DNA from: Mycobacterium sp.
Lineage (GTDB): Bacteria > Actinomycetota > Actinomycetes > Mycobacteriales > Mycobacteriaceae
NCBI RefSeq assembly: GCF_025933915.1
Contig: NZ_JAICZA010000004.1
Location: forward strand, 1-64,000
DNA length: 64,000 nt
Reading direction: 5' to 3'
In this document: piece after piece, positions 51,868 to 61,599 of the stretch
Layout: each line of letters opens with the position of its first letter
How positions within the stretch are numbered: position 1 is the stretch's first letter
The notes under the pieces: generated by a model
Database searches by the model: none
Seen by the model: only the letters and a program-made list of their open reading frames with translations
What the model was told of the DNA's origin: nothing
Translations under genes and position numbers: made by a program

Positions 51868-52214
51868 TCACACCGGAGACGCCCGGATCACCAGTGCCCG
51901 CAGTGCCCGTCGACAAGATCCGCACCGCGCTGCTCGGCTACCGGATCATGGCGTGGACGACAGGTCTGTGGCTCATCGCGCTGTGCTACGAGATCGTCTC
52001 GCACCTCGCCTTCGGCCACGAGATCCGGTGGATCGAAGTGGTGCACGGCTGGGTGTATTTCGTCTACGTGTTGACCGCGTTCAACCTGGCGATCAAGGTG
52101 CGCTGGCCGCTCGGCAAGACGGTCGGCGTGCTGCTGTCCGGGACCATCCCGCTGCTCGGCATCATCGTCGAGCACTTCCAAACCAGGGACGTCAAGGCGC
52201 GTTTCGGTCTTTAG
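51864..52214 (+). CDS. DUF3817-family membrane protein (Rv1342c-like)
   Basis: 116 residues with three hydrophobic segments: MAWTTGLWLIALCYEIV, VVHGWVYFVYVLTAFNLAI and VGVLLSGTIPLLGIIVEHF. This is the DUF3817 pattern, small integral membrane proteins of unknown function. The EHF near the end is characteristic. The ATG overlaps the lprD-like stop (ATGA), matching the paired arrangement in M. tuberculosis. Confidence 0.82.
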   Translation: MITPETPGSPVPAVPVDKIRTALLGYRIMAWTTGLWLIALCYEIVSHLAFGHEIRWIEVVHGWVYFVYVLTAFNLAIKVRWPLGKTVGVLLSGTIPLLGIIVEHFQTRDVKARFGL

Positions 52215-52257
52215 GTCGCTTCGCCACGTTTGACCCCTCCCGGGGACGGCACGCGAA

Positions 52258-52314
52258 TGCCCACCTTTGAGCGACAACGCCGCGGAGCAACAATTTGTCG
52301 CTCAAAGGCGGGCA
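52258..52314. terminator. Long inverted repeat between convergent genes
   Basis: Arms CCTTTGAGCGACAA (52264-52277) and TTGTCGCTCAAAGG (52295-52308) are perfectly complementary. Outer bases TGCCC/GGGCA extend the stem to 20 pairs with one mismatch; the loop is 17 bases. It lies between the DUF3817 gene and rdgB and can terminate both. The length is unusual for a plain terminator, so a small repeat element is an alternative. Confidence 0.55.
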
Positions 52315-52393
52315 AATGGCCCAACCACCCCCGAGCCGGGACTGGTGAGACGCGTGTTGTCGACGTCGGCCCGGCATCGCGAAGTACCGCCGC

Positions 52394-53005
52394 CTAGCCC
52401 CCGGATCGGGCCAGCGTTTCCAGCGCCGGCAACAGCAGCCGCAGCGCGCGACCGCGATGTGAAACGGCGTCCTTCTCCGTCGGACTCAGCTCTGCTGCCG
52501 TGCGGTCGTGCCCATCGGGAACGAATACCGGGTCGTAGCCGAAGCCGCCCTCGCCGCGTGGTCCGGCGGCGATGCGGCCGGGCCACTCGCCGCGCACGAC
52601 GACCTCGCCGGCGGCCGAGACCAGCGCACAGGCGGACACGAACGCCGCGCCGCGGCGCCCGTCGGGCACGTCGCGCAATTGCGCCAACAGCAACGCGGTG
52701 TTGCTCGCGTCATCGCCGTGCGTGCCCGCCCAACGCGCCGACAGCACACCGGGCATGCCGCCCAGCGCGGCCACCTCCAGTCCGGAATCGTCGGCCACAC
52801 TTGCCAACCCGCTCGCGGCGAACGCATCCCGCGCCTTGGCCAGGGCGTTGTCCTCGAAGATCGCGCCCGTCTCCGGCGCTTCCTCGAACGGCGCGACGTC
52901 GTCCAGCGACACCAACGTCAATCCCGTCAGGCCGGCGGCGTCGAGCACCCGGCGCAACTCGGCCAGCTTCTTCGGGTTGCGGCTGGCGACCAGCAGGCGG
53001 GTCAG
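52394..53005 (-). CDS. rdgB: RdgB/HAM1-type dITP/XTP pyrophosphatase
   Basis: 203 residues. It hydrolyses non-canonical purine triphosphates (dITP, XTP) to monophosphates, keeping the nucleotide pool clean. Motifs are [11 protein letters not shown] at the N-terminus (triphosphate binding), [28 protein letters not shown] and SHRGRAL. No ATG, GTG or TTG precedes the essential SRNPKK segment in this frame. The first possible start is a CTG overlapping the rph stop (CTGA), giving a length like the M. tuberculosis protein (204). A TTG 19 codons later would delete the motif. Confidence 0.88.
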   Translation of the reverse strand: MTRLLVASRNPKKLAELRRVLDAAGLTGLTLVSLDDVAPFEEAPETGAIFEDNALAKARDAFAASGLASVADDSGLEVAALGGMPGVLSARWAGTHGDDASNTALLLAQLRDVPDGRRGAAFVSACALVSAAGEVVVRGEWPGRIAAGPRGEGGFGYDPVFVPDGHDRTAAELSPTEKDAVSHRGRALRLLLPALETLARSGG

Positions 53006-53781
53006 CTGCCGAACGCCTTCGGCGCCGGAGTCCCCTCCGGGAGCACACCGGGGTATGGCTGCTGCAGCGCCTCGCGCTGGGCGGCGAACAACTTGTCACA
53101 GGCGGCCAGCGCCACGTCGAGCAGTTTGTCCAGCGTCGAACGGGGGAAGGTCGCCCCCTCACCGGTGCCCTGAACCTCGACGAGGGTGCCGGTGTCGGTG
53201 GCGACGACGTTCATGTCCACCTCGGCGCGGGCGTCCTCCTCGTAGGGCAGGTCCACCCGGACCCTGCCGTCGACCACGCCGACGCTGACCGCCGCGATGG
53301 CGCACGACAACGGCCGGGGGTCCGACAGCTTCCCCAACGCGCCGAGATAGGTCACCGCGTCGGCCAACGCCACAAACGCACCCGTGATGGCCGCGGTGCG
53401 GGTGCCCCCGTCGGCTTGCAGCACGTCACAGTCGACCGCGATGGTGTTCTCCCCCAACGCCGCCAGGTCGATGCAGGCCCGCAGCGACCGCCCGATCAGC
53501 CGGCTGATCTCCTGGGTGCGTCCCGACAGCCGGCCCTTCACCGATTCGCGATCCGAGCGCGTGTGGGTCGCCGACGGCAACATCGCGTACTCCGCGGTCA
53601 GCCACCCCAGGCCCGACCCCTTGCGCCAGCGCGGCACGCCCTCGGTCACGCTGGCGGTGCACATGACCTTGGTGTTGCCGAATTCGACCAGTACCGAACC
53701 GGCGGGGTGATCAGTGAAACCGCGGGTAATGACCACGGGCCGAAGCTCGTCGTCAAGGCGGCCGTCTTCTCGTCTCGTCAC
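53002..53781 (-). CDS. rph: Ribonuclease PH
   Basis: 259 residues from a GTG start. RNase PH is a phosphorolytic 3'-5' exoribonuclease that trims tRNA ends. Motifs are [56 protein letters not shown] and [19 protein letters not shown]. The C-terminus ([14 protein letters not shown]) matches mycobacterial RphA. The rdgB gene overlaps its stop, as in the M. tuberculosis order Rv1340-Rv1341. Confidence 0.95.
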   Translation of the reverse strand: MTRREDGRLDDELRPVVITRGFTDHPAGSVLVEFGNTKVMCTASVTEGVPRWRKGSGLGWLTAEYAMLPSATHTRSDRESVKGRLSGRTQEISRLIGRSLRACIDLAALGENTIAVDCDVLQADGGTRTAAITGAFVALADAVTYLGALGKLSDPRPLSCAIAAVSVGVVDGRVRVDLPYEEDARAEVDMNVVATDTGTLVEVQGTGEGATFPRSTLDKLLDVALAACDKLFAAQREALQQPYPGVLPEGTPAPKAFGS

Positions 53782-53809
53782 CCGAGCAACACTAGCCAAC
53801 CCGGTGTGC

Positions 53810-54637
53810 TCAGACCCTTTCGGAGCGGCGGATATCGAACGTCTCACCGCACACCACCGCATGCACGGGACCGTCGAACTCGGCCTTGGCCTCGCTGATC
53901 ACATCCTCACGCGAGGTCCACGGCGGGATATGGGTCAGCAACAGTTCGCGAACACCGGCCTCAGCCGCGGCGCGGCCGGCCTCGGTCCCCGACAGATGCA
54001 GCGCGGGCGGACGGTCCTCCGAGTGCGTCCAGGAGGCCTCGCAGAGAAAAACATCGGCACCGCGAGCCAACTCGACAAGCTGATCGCAGACGCCGGTGTC
54101 ACCGCTATAGACGAACGATGCGCCAGAGGGGTCGGTGATCCGCAGGCCGTAGGACTCGGTCGGATGAGCCACCACCCGCGGCGCCACCGTCAGCGCCCCG
54201 ATCGTCACCGGCTCGCCGTCGACCCAATGACGAACGTCGAAGATGTCCGAACAATCGTCGATCTCACCGCCGTAGGGTGACGACGCCGCGCCCAACCGCG
54301 ACCAGGTATCGCCGGGGCCGTACAGCAATGCCTTACCGAGCGGGCGCGTCGGGTGGTAGCGCCGCCATACGAACAGTCCGGGCAAATCCAAACAATGGTC
54401 GGCGTGCAAATGCGACAAAAGCACATGCACGGAACCGGGATCGGCATAGCGTTGCAGCGCGCCGAGAACGCCCCCGCCGAAGTCGATGACCAGTGGCGGA
54501 GTGTCCGGTGCCCGGAGCAGATAACCCGACGCAGGCGAATCCGGACCCACCACGCTGCCCGAGCAGCCGAGCACGGTTATTCGCACGGACACCACTGTGC
54601 CATGCCCGATGGAACCATGCCGAAAACATCGCCGCAT
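53810..54637 (-). CDS. Metallo-beta-lactamase-fold phosphodiesterase (Rv1339-like)
   Basis: 275 residues. The metal-binding motif [15 protein letters not shown] is followed by Asp in YSGDTG and His in [14 protein letters not shown]. tuberculosis Rv1339, which this resembles throughout, has been described as an atypical cyclic-AMP phosphodiesterase. The start at 54637 is the longest; an internal GTG before [11 protein letters not shown] would give a protein about 16 residues shorter that still has the whole fold. It lies 28 bases from rph and 27 from murI. Confidence 0.88.
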   Translation of the reverse strand: MRRCFRHGSIGHGTVVSVRITVLGCSGSVVGPDSPASGYLLRAPDTPPLVIDFGGGVLGALQRYADPGSVHVLLSHLHADHCLDLPGLFVWRRYHPTRPLGKALLYGPGDTWSRLGAASSPYGGEIDDCSDIFDVRHWVDGEPVTIGALTVAPRVVAHPTESYGLRITDPSGASFVYSGDTGVCDQLVELARGADVFLCEASWTHSEDRPPALHLSGTEAGRAAAEAGVRELLLTHIPPWTSREDVISEAKAEFDGPVHAVVCGETFDIRRSERV

Positions 54638-54664
54638 TCGTGCGAGGAGAATCCCGCCCGGCCG

Positions 54665-55480
54665 TCATTCAATGCGCACCCGCTCAACGGGCTGGACTCC
54701 GGACACCGCGGGACCGAGGAATCGCGCGGCCAATGTGGTGAATGCCTCGGGGTCGCCGGTGGCTTCAAAGACGCGAGTCGCGGGCGACGCATCATGGGGG
54801 CGAAGCAAGTCCCGTTCGGTAAGCACCCGAAGCACTTCCTTGGCGGTTTCCTCGGCGCTGGAAACCAACGTCACGTGCTCTCCCATCGCCAATTGGATGA
54901 GCCCGGACAACAGCGGATAGTGCGTGCATCCGAGCACCAGCGTGTCGATCTGCGCCCGCTGCAGCGGCTCCAGGTAGCCCTCGGCCAATCCGAGCACCTG
55001 ACGCCCGCTGGTCACGCCGCGCTCGACGAAGTCGACGAACCGCGGGCAGGCCACCGCGGTGATCTCGGTGTCGCGGGCGCCGGCGAACGCGTCCTGGTAG
55101 GCGTGCGAGTTGATGGTCGCCTGTGTGCCGATGACGCCGATGCGTCCGTTGCGCGTGGTGGCGACCGCGCGGCGCACCGCGGGCAGGATCACCTCGACGA
55201 CGGGCACGTCGTAGCGTTCACGGGCATCCCGCAGGCAGGCCGCGGATGCCGTGTTGCAGGCGATGACCAACGCTTTGACGTCGCGGCCGACGAGGTCGTC
55301 GCCGATGGCCAACGCGTGCGCTCGGACTTCGGGGATGGTCAACGGGCCGTAGGGCCCGTGGCCGGTGTCGCCGACGTAGATGATGTCCTCGTCGGGTAAC
55401 TGGTCGATGATCGCCCGCGCGACGGTGAGTCCCCCGACACCGGAGTCGAAGACCCCGACCGGGGCAAGCGGTGAGCTCAT
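54665..55480 (-). CDS. murI: Glutamate racemase
   Basis: 271 residues. It supplies D-glutamate for peptidoglycan. The two catalytic Cys are in IACNTASA and LGCTHYPLL, with the N-terminal [16 protein letters not shown] and [11 protein letters not shown] typical of the family. The ATG overlaps the rhomboid gene stop (ATGA); a longer open frame upstream is antisense-like shadow. Gene order matches M. tuberculosis Rv1338. Confidence 0.96.
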   Translation of the reverse strand: MSSPLAPVGVFDSGVGGLTVARAIIDQLPDEDIIYVGDTGHGPYGPLTIPEVRAHALAIGDDLVGRDVKALVIACNTASAACLRDARERYDVPVVEVILPAVRRAVATTRNGRIGVIGTQATINSHAYQDAFAGARDTEITAVACPRFVDFVERGVTSGRQVLGLAEGYLEPLQRAQIDTLVLGCTHYPLLSGLIQLAMGEHVTLVSSAEETAKEVLRVLTERDLLRPHDASPATRVFEATGDPEAFTTLAARFLGPAVSGVQPVERVRIE

Positions 55481-56148
55481 GTCTTGGGTCGCGGCGACGT
55501 GGCGCCGGCCGTCCTTCCCGCGCGTGCCTTGCGTTCCGGTGCAGACAACATATAGGCGGCCGCGACGCCGGCGATCGCTCCGCACAGGTGACCCTGCCAG
55601 GACACGCCACCGCACAGGCCGAGCACCGGCATGGCGCCGAGCAGGATGCCGCCGTAGGCGAACATGACGAGCAGCCCGACGATGATATTGGACACCCGGC
55701 GGACGAAAATCCCGAACACCAGCAAGAAGGCCAGCCAGCCGAAAATCAGCCCGGAAGCCCCGATGTGGTCGGTGGGACCGCAGCTGCTGCCGACGTCGCC
55801 GATGAGCCAGGTGCCGAAGCCACCCAGGATCCACACGATCGCGGTCGCCCAGACGAACCGGGACAGCCCTGCCAGCGTCAAGAGGAATCCCAGGACGAGC
55901 AGCGGCACGGTGTTGGCCATCAGGTGTTGCCAGCTCTCGTGCAATACCGGGGCGAAGACGATGCCCCACAGGCCGTCGGTCTCCAGGGGCCTGATGCCGT
56001 TGGCGTCCAGCGAATGCCGGGTCATCTGATCGATCAGCTCGACGAGGTAGAGCAACGCGACGAAGGTGAGGATCGTGGCGGCGCCCACCATCGCCGTGGA
56101 CCGCTTTTTCGTCTGGGCGGCGGGTGCCCTCGGAGCGGTCTTACCCAT
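55477..56148 (-). CDS. Rhomboid-family intramembrane serine protease
   Basis: 223 residues with about six hydrophobic segments. Catalytic Ser is in [11 protein letters not shown] (GxSG) and catalytic His in [12 protein letters not shown]; the family HxxxN motif is [10 protein letters not shown]. It cleaves transmembrane substrates that are not known. It corresponds to M. tuberculosis Rv1337, whose next neighbours cysM-cysO-mec are missing here. Confidence 0.92.
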   Translation of the reverse strand: MGKTAPRAPAAQTKKRSTAMVGAATILTFVALLYLVELIDQMTRHSLDANGIRPLETDGLWGIVFAPVLHESWQHLMANTVPLLVLGFLLTLAGLSRFVWATAIVWILGGFGTWLIGDVGSSCGPTDHIGASGLIFGWLAFLLVFGIFVRRVSNIIVGLLVMFAYGGILLGAMPVLGLCGGVSWQGHLCGAIAGVAAAYMLSAPERKARAGRTAGATSPRPKT

Positions 56149-56211
56149 GGCTGCCCTTCCAGCGTGTTTCCGGCACCGTCAAGGCTACCGGCGCAGCGTT
56201 CGACGGATTCC

Positions 56212-57261
56212 TCATCGGCCGAACGCGCCGGGCAGCACGTCGCGGAAGCTCGGTATACCGGCGATCGATTCAGCGGACAGCACGCCGCCCAGCACCGCTT
56301 GTGCCAAGCAATCGGCCGCGGCGACACCGACCTCGGTGACCAGCCGCGTCTCCGGGGAGAACGCGGCCGGCGCATCGGCGGGGGGATCGACCTCGACCGC
56401 CCCGGTGGCCAGGACGAACACCGTGTCCCCGTCGACCGGCGTGTGCGCCGGGCGGATGCTGCGCGCCAGGCCGTCGTGGGCGGAGATGGCCACCCGCCGA
56501 CACGCCGCCGCGCTCAGGGCGGCATCGGTGGCCACCACCGCGATGACGGTGTTGAGGGGGTTGTCCAGCGGGTCCGACGCGGTCGGCAACTGGGCGAACG
56601 CGTCGATCTGCGCGGGTGGCGGCGGCTGGAGTCCGAACTCCCGGATCAAGTCCGCCATCCACGGCAAACCGGTGGCCCGGTCGACGACCTCGCCCGCGGA
56701 GTTCACCACGGCCACCGCCCCGACGGTCACACCGTTCGGCAGCGTCCGCGAGGCGGTCCCGACCCCGCCCTTGAGCGCTCCGGCCCGGGCGCCTACCCCG
56801 GCGCCGACGGTCCCGACGCCCATCGCTGCGCCCCCCGCGGCGTCGTCGGCGGCCGCGCAGGCCAGGTAGCCGAACTCGGCCGTCGGGCGGCACTGCCAGC
56901 CACCGACCGGCAGATCGAAGATCACCGCTCCCGGCACGATGGGCACCACGCCCTCGCCCATCGCCACGCCACGTTCGTGTTCTTCCAGCCATCGCATGAC
57001 GCCGTCGGCGGCGGCCAGGCCGTAGGCACAGCCGCCGGCGAGCAGCACCGCGTCCACGAACCGCACGGTGTTGGCCGGGTCCAGCAGGTCGGTCTCCCGG
57101 GTGCCGGGCGCACCGCCGCGACAATCGACCGCGCCGACGGTCCCCGGTGGGGGAAGCACCACGGTGACGCCGCACGCCCACCCGGCTCCCAGGGAGGCCT
57201 CGGGGTCCAGTCGTTGGTAATGGCCGACGCGGATGCCGCCGACGTCGGTGATCGCGTTCAT
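56212..57261 (-). CDS. P1/DmpA-family (S58) peptidase
   Basis: 349 residues. Family motifs are ITDVGGIRVGH at the N-terminus, FVDAVLLAGGCAYGLAAADG, the GxGAxxGxxKGG-like GARAGALKGGVGTAS and a C-terminal LNTVIAVVATDAALS, where self-cleavage before Thr would expose the nucleophile, as in DmpA-type aminopeptidases. It corresponds to M. tuberculosis Rv1333. It lies 63 bases from the rhomboid gene on the same strand; the intervening bases hold nothing recognisable. Confidence 0.88.
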   Translation of the reverse strand: MNAITDVGGIRVGHYQRLDPEASLGAGWACGVTVVLPPPGTVGAVDCRGGAPGTRETDLLDPANTVRFVDAVLLAGGCAYGLAAADGVMRWLEEHERGVAMGEGVVPIVPGAVIFDLPVGGWQCRPTAEFGYLACAAADDAAGGAAMGVGTVGAGVGARAGALKGGVGTASRTLPNGVTVGAVAVVNSAGEVVDRATGLPWMADLIREFGLQPPPPAQIDAFAQLPTASDPLDNPLNTVIAVVATDAALSAAACRRVAISAHDGLARSIRPAHTPVDGDTVFVLATGAVEVDPPADAPAAFSPETRLVTEVGVAAADCLAQAVLGGVLSAESIAGIPSFRDVLPGAFGR

Positions 57262-57277
57262 CCGGCGTCCGTCACGG

Positions 57278-57859
57278 TCATCGGGACCCCATGAGCACCA
57301 ACACCAGGTACTCCTGCAGGACGGTCAGCCACTGATATACGTCGAAGTGCACGGCCAGCGGATGGTCGGCCGGCAGCCGCTCCGGGCCCTCCGGGCCGAC
57401 CTCGAGCATGACTGCCAACGTCAGCCGGATGTCGTTGACCGCCGCGACCCAACAGTTTGCGTCTTCCTCGCTCAGCTCGAATCGGCCGCCATCCTCGGGG
57501 ACCGTACTCAATAACCGCTGCGCGGCAACGCGTTTGGCGTCGACGATGCCCGGCTCATGCAGGCTGCGCAGTGCGGCGTTGAGGCTGTCCGCGTCGTCGG
57601 GGAGCGCGGTGTCGTTGTCGTCGTGTCGATAAAAGTCGGGCAACAGCCGGCGCAGCGTGGGATCTTTCGGCGGGTCTGCATTGCCGGTCTTGATGCCGGT
57701 GATTTCTTCGAGTTCGTCTGCCGGAGAGGAAGATTCACGCTCATCGAGCAAACCGATCATCGCGGTGGCCAGGTTTTTGAGCAGGGCTGCCTCATGGGAC
57801 GCCAGGGCGGACCGAAAACGGGGACCATCCGCGGTCTCGACGCGCTTCCATTTGCGCAC
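57278..57859 (-). CDS. DUF2017-family protein (Rv1332-like)
   Basis: 193 residues, acidic and helical, starting at a GTG (RKWKRVETADGPRFR). DUF2017 proteins are found beside clpS in actinobacteria and have no established function; older annotations call them transcriptional regulators without a clear DNA-binding motif. No helix-turn-helix is evident here. It lies 24 bases after clpS and 16 before the S58 peptidase gene, so the three form an operon. Confidence 0.82.
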   Translation of the reverse strand: MRKWKRVETADGPRFRSALASHEAALLKNLATAMIGLLDERESSSPADELEEITGIKTGNADPPKDPTLRRLLPDFYRHDDNDTALPDDADSLNAALRSLHEPGIVDAKRVAAQRLLSTVPEDGGRFELSEEDANCWVAAVNDIRLTLAVMLEVGPEGPERLPADHPLAVHFDVYQWLTVLQEYLVLVLMGSR

Positions 57860-57883
57860 AGGGAATCGCCAGCGCCTCGAGTT

Positions 57884-58189
57884 TCAGCGATCCTGCTGCA
57901 GCGTCGCCCACAAACCGGCGGCGTGCAGCTTGGACACGTCGACTTCCATGGACTCCCGGCTGCCGGCGGACACCACGGCCTTGCCTTCGTTGTGCACCTG
58001 CAGCATCAGTTTGGTGGCGTGCGGCTCGCTGTAGCCGAACAGCTTCTGGAACACGTATGTGACGTAGGTCATCAGGTTGACCGGGTCATCCCAGACGATC
58101 GTGACCCACGGGCTCGCCGTGGCCTCTACCGGCGCGGACTCGCGTTGTCCTGTAGTGCCCGGCTTGGTGGGCGCTGACATAACAACCAT
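57884..58189 (-). CDS. clpS: ClpS adaptor protein
   Basis: 101 residues, the same length as M. tuberculosis ClpS. The core [20 protein letters not shown] (Asp-Asp-Pro-Val-Asn) and [11 protein letters not shown] are the N-degron-binding ClpS motifs. It delivers N-end-rule substrates to the ClpC-ClpP protease. The start ATG is 66 bases from the divergent pncB start. A disordered N-terminal tail of about 25 residues precedes the fold. Confidence 0.95.
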   Translation of the reverse strand: MVVMSAPTKPGTTGQRESAPVEATASPWVTIVWDDPVNLMTYVTYVFQKLFGYSEPHATKLMLQVHNEGKAVVSAGSRESMEVDVSKLHAAGLWATLQQDR

Positions 58190-58255
58190 GGCCTACACGA
58201 TACCGAGGGATGGACGACGTTACCGAGCCCAGCCGGTAGCCGATACCGTTATGGA

Positions 58256-59563
58256 ATGAACGACCCGGTCGTCACTGGGCTGCTGACCGACAAGTACGAG
58301 TTGACGATGTTGGCGGCGGCGCTGCGAGACGGCAGCGCCCATCGCCGGACCACCTTCGAACTTTTTGCCCGCCGTCTTCCCGAAGGGCGTCGTTACGGCG
58401 TGGTCGCCGGAACCGGCCGGCTGCTCGAGGCGCTGCCGCAATTCACCTTCGACGACGCGGCCTGCCAGTCGCTAGGGCAATTCCTCGACTCAGATGCGTT
58501 GCGGTACTTGCGTGATTTTCGGTTCGGCGGCGATATCGACGGCTACGCCGAAGGCGAGCTGTACTTCCCCGGATCCCCGGTGCTGTCGGTGAGCGGGACA
58601 TTCGCCGAATGCGTGGTGCTCGAAACGCTGGCGCTGTCCATCTTCAATCACGACACCGCGGTCGCGTCGGCCGCCGCCCGGATGGTGAGCGCGGCCAGGG
58701 GACGCCCGCTGATCGAGATGGGATCACGGCGAACCCACGAACACGCGGCGATCGCCGCGGCCCGCGCGGCCTACATCGCCGGCTTCGCCGCATCCTCCAA
58801 CCTGGAGGCCCGGCGCTGCTACGGAATACCGGCCGAGGGCACCTCCGCGCACGCGTTCACCATGCTGCACGCGCGCGCCGACGCCCCGGCGGAATCGACC
58901 GAATTGGCGGCCTTCCGGACGCAGGTTGAGGCGCTCGGCGTCGACACCACCCTGCTGGTGGACACCTATGACGTGACGACCGGCGTGGCCAACGCCGTGG
59001 CCGCCGCCGGCACCGGGCTCGGTGCGGTGCGCATCGACTCCGGCGAGCTGGGGGTGCTGGCCCGCCAGGTGCGCCAGCAGCTCGACGAGCTGGGAGCCAC
59101 CCGGACCCGCATCGTTGTCTCCGGTGACCTCGACGAGTTCTCCATCGCCGCGTTGGCCGCCGAGCCGGTGGACAGTTACGGCGTCGGCACGTCGCTGGTG
59201 ACGGGCTCGGGCGCGCCGACGGCGAACATGGTTTACAAGCTCGTCGAAGTCGATGGCCTGGCGGTGCAGAAGCGCAGCAGCCACAAGGAATCCCACGGCG
59301 GGCGCAAAGAGGCGCTGCGCACCTCCCGCAGCTCCGGCATCATCACCGAGGAGATCCTGTATCCGGCCGGCCATCAGCCCGACGTCTGTGAATCGGCTCG
59401 GGTGTTGACCGTTCCGCTGGTTCGTGGCGGAGAGCTGGTGTCCAAACCGAACATCGCCGCGGCGCGCGAGCTGGTAGCTTCCGGGCTGCGCAGTCTGCCG
59501 TGGGAGGGATTGAACTTGTCGCACGGCGAGCCCGCGGTCACGACGACGCAAATCCGGGCCTGA
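58256..59563 (+). CDS. pncB: Nicotinate phosphoribosyltransferase
   Basis: 435 residues. It makes nicotinate mononucleotide from nicotinate and phosphoribosyl pyrophosphate in NAD salvage. Motifs are LLTDKYELTMLAAALRDG, MGSRRTHEHAA, the catalytic His in EGTSAHAFTM and VRIDSGELGVLA. By position next to dinG and clpS it corresponds to pncB1 of M. tuberculosis. dinG follows after eight bases. Confidence 0.95.
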   Translation: MNDPVVTGLLTDKYELTMLAAALRDGSAHRRTTFELFARRLPEGRRYGVVAGTGRLLEALPQFTFDDAACQSLGQFLDSDALRYLRDFRFGGDIDGYAEGELYFPGSPVLSVSGTFAECVVLETLALSIFNHDTAVASAAARMVSAARGRPLIEMGSRRTHEHAAIAAARAAYIAGFAASSNLEARRCYGIPAEGTSAHAFTMLHARADAPAESTELAAFRTQVEALGVDTTLLVDTYDVTTGVANAVAAAGTGLGAVRIDSGELGVLARQVRQQLDELGATRTRIVVSGDLDEFSIAALAAEPVDSYGVGTSLVTGSGAPTANMVYKLVEVDGLAVQKRSSHKESHGGRKEALRTSRSSGIITEEILYPAGHQPDVCESARVLTVPLVRGGELVSKPNIAAARELVASGLRSLPWEGLNLSHGEPAVTTTQIRA

Positions 59564-59571
59564 CCAAGGGA

Positions 59572-61590
59572 GTGACCACGTCCGACGTGTCCGTGCCCGA
59601 GCTGCTGGCCACCGCCGTGGCCGCGCTCGGCGGCAGCGAACGCGGCGGCCAACAGCAGATGGCTGCCGCGGTGGCGCAGGCCTTCGAGACCGACGAGCAC
59701 CTCGTCGTACAGGCCGGCACCGGCACCGGCAAGTCGCTCGCCTATTTGGTCCCCGCGATCGTGCACGCTCTGCGCGCCGACTCCCCCGTTGTCGTGTCGA
59801 CGGCCACCATCGCGCTGCAGCGCCAGCTCGTCGATCGCGATCTGCCCCGGTTGATCGATTCGCTGGCCGATGCGCTGCCGCGCCGCCCGCAATTCGCGTT
59901 GCTCAAAGGGCGGCGAAACTATCTGTGCTTGAACAAGATTCACAACGGCGGGGCAGCCGACGGAGAAGAAACCGACGACCGGCCGCAGGAGGAACTCTTC
60001 AACCCCATGGCGGTCAGCGCCCTGGGCCGCGACGTGCAACGGCTCACCGAGTGGGCATCGACCACCGAATCCGGTGACCGCGACGATCTGAAGCCCGGCG
60101 TTCCCGACCGATCCTGGTCGCAGGTCAGCGTTTCCGCGCGGGAATGCCTCGGGGTCGCCCGCTGCCCGTTCGGCGCCGAATGCTTCTCCGAGCGGGCCAG
60201 GGGCCTGGCCGGCCGCGCCGATGTCGTGGTCACCAACCACGCACTGCTGGCCATCGACGCGGTGTCCGAGTCGGCGGTGCTGCCCGAGCACGCGCTGCTG
60301 GTCGTCGACGAAGCACACGAGTTGGTGGACCGGGTGACCTCGGTGGCCACCGCGGAGCTGACGTCGGCCGCCCTCGGTGTCGCCTCGCGGCGGATCAGCC
60401 GGTTGGTGAGCCCGGAGTTGGTCCAGCGCCTCGACGCGACGACGGCCACCTTCGCCGCGGCCATCCACGACGGCACCCCGGGCCGCATCGATCGCCTCGA
60501 CGAGGAGCTGGCGACCTACCTGACCTCGCTGCGCGACGTGGCGAACGCGGCGCGCTCCGCGATCGACAGCACCAATGACCCCAAGGCCGCGTCGGCACGC
60601 GCCGAAGCCGTTGCGGCACTGAGCGAAATCTCGGACACCGCCTCACGCGTGCTGGCATCCTTCGGCCCGGCCATCCCCGACCGCACCGACGTCGTGTGGC
60701 TCGAGCACGAGGAGATCAGGGGTACATCCCGCCCGGTGTTGCGGGTGGCCCCGCTGTCGGTCGCCGGCCTGCTGCGAACCCGAGTGTTCTCGCGTTCGAC
60801 GGTGGTGCTGACGTCGGCGACGCTGACGATCGGCGGCTCTTTCGACGCCATGGCCGCCGCGTGGGGCCTGACCGCCGGCTCGAGCGACGACGGCGACGCA
60901 CGCTGGCGCGGCCTGGACGTGGGTTCGCCGTTCGAGCACGCCAAGGCCGGAATCCTTTATGTGGCCGCGCACCTGCCGCCACCCGGGCGCGACGGCGTCG
61001 GCTCGGCCGAACAGCTGACCGAGATCGCCGAGCTGGTCACCGCCGCCGACGGGCGCACCCTCGGGTTGTTCTCGTCGATGCGGGCGGCCCGCGCGACGGC
61101 CGAGGCCATGCGCGAACGGCTGTCGACACCGGTGCTGTGCCAGGGCGACGACAGCACGTCGGCGCTGGTCGAGCAGTTCAGCGCCGAGCCGCAGACCTCA
61201 CTGTTCGGCACGCTGTCGCTGTGGCAGGGCGTCGACGTGCCCGGGCCGTCGCTGTCGTTGGTGCTGATCGACCGCATCCCGTTCCCCCGCCCGGACGACC
61301 CGTTGCTGAGCGCGCGGCAGCGTGCGGTCGCCGCGCGCGGCGGCAACGGCTTCATGGCCGTCGCCGCCAGCCACGCCGCGCTGCTGCTGGCGCAGGGGTC
61401 GGGCCGGCTGTTGCGCCGCGTCACCGACCGCGGGGTGGTCGCGGTGCTCGACTCACGCATGGTGACCGCCGGGTACGGCGGCTACCTGCGAGCCTCGCTG
61501 CCGCCGTTCTGGCAGACCACCAACGGGGCGCAGGTGCGCGAGGCGCTACAGCGGCTGCGGGCCGGCTCGCAACAGGGTCTGTCGGCTTGA
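59572..61590 (+). CDS. dinG: DinG-family ATP-dependent DNA helicase
   Basis: 672 residues from the GTG at 59572. Walker A is GTGTGKS near residue 48, the DEAH box is VVDEAHELVD, and four Cys (YLCLNK, ECLGVARCPFGAECF) form the XPD-type iron-sulfur cluster. Helicase motif VI region reads AQGSGRLLRRVTDRG. It unwinds DNA 5'-3' and probably removes R-loops or D-loops. The open frame 24 codons upstream overlaps pncB and is not needed. Confidence 0.94.
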   Translation: MTTSDVSVPELLATAVAALGGSERGGQQQMAAAVAQAFETDEHLVVQAGTGTGKSLAYLVPAIVHALRADSPVVVSTATIALQRQLVDRDLPRLIDSLADALPRRPQFALLKGRRNYLCLNKIHNGGAADGEETDDRPQEELFNPMAVSALGRDVQRLTEWASTTESGDRDDLKPGVPDRSWSQVSVSARECLGVARCPFGAECFSERARGLAGRADVVVTNHALLAIDAVSESAVLPEHALLVVDEAHELVDRVTSVATAELTSAALGVASRRISRLVSPELVQRLDATTATFAAAIHDGTPGRIDRLDEELATYLTSLRDVANAARSAIDSTNDPKAASARAEAVAALSEISDTASRVLASFGPAIPDRTDVVWLEHEEIRGTSRPVLRVAPLSVAGLLRTRVFSRSTVVLTSATLTIGGSFDAMAAAWGLTAGSSDDGDARWRGLDVGSPFEHAKAGILYVAAHLPPPGRDGVGSAEQLTEIAELVTAADGRTLGLFSSMRAARATAEAMRERLSTPVLCQGDDSTSALVEQFSAEPQTSLFGTLSLWQGVDVPGPSLSLVLIDRIPFPRPDDPLLSARQRAVAARGGNGFMAVAASHAALLLAQGSGRLLRRVTDRGVVAVLDSRMVTAGYGGYLRASLPPFWQTTNGAQVREALQRLRAGSQQGLSA

Positions 61591-61599
61591 GGGGCTGGC

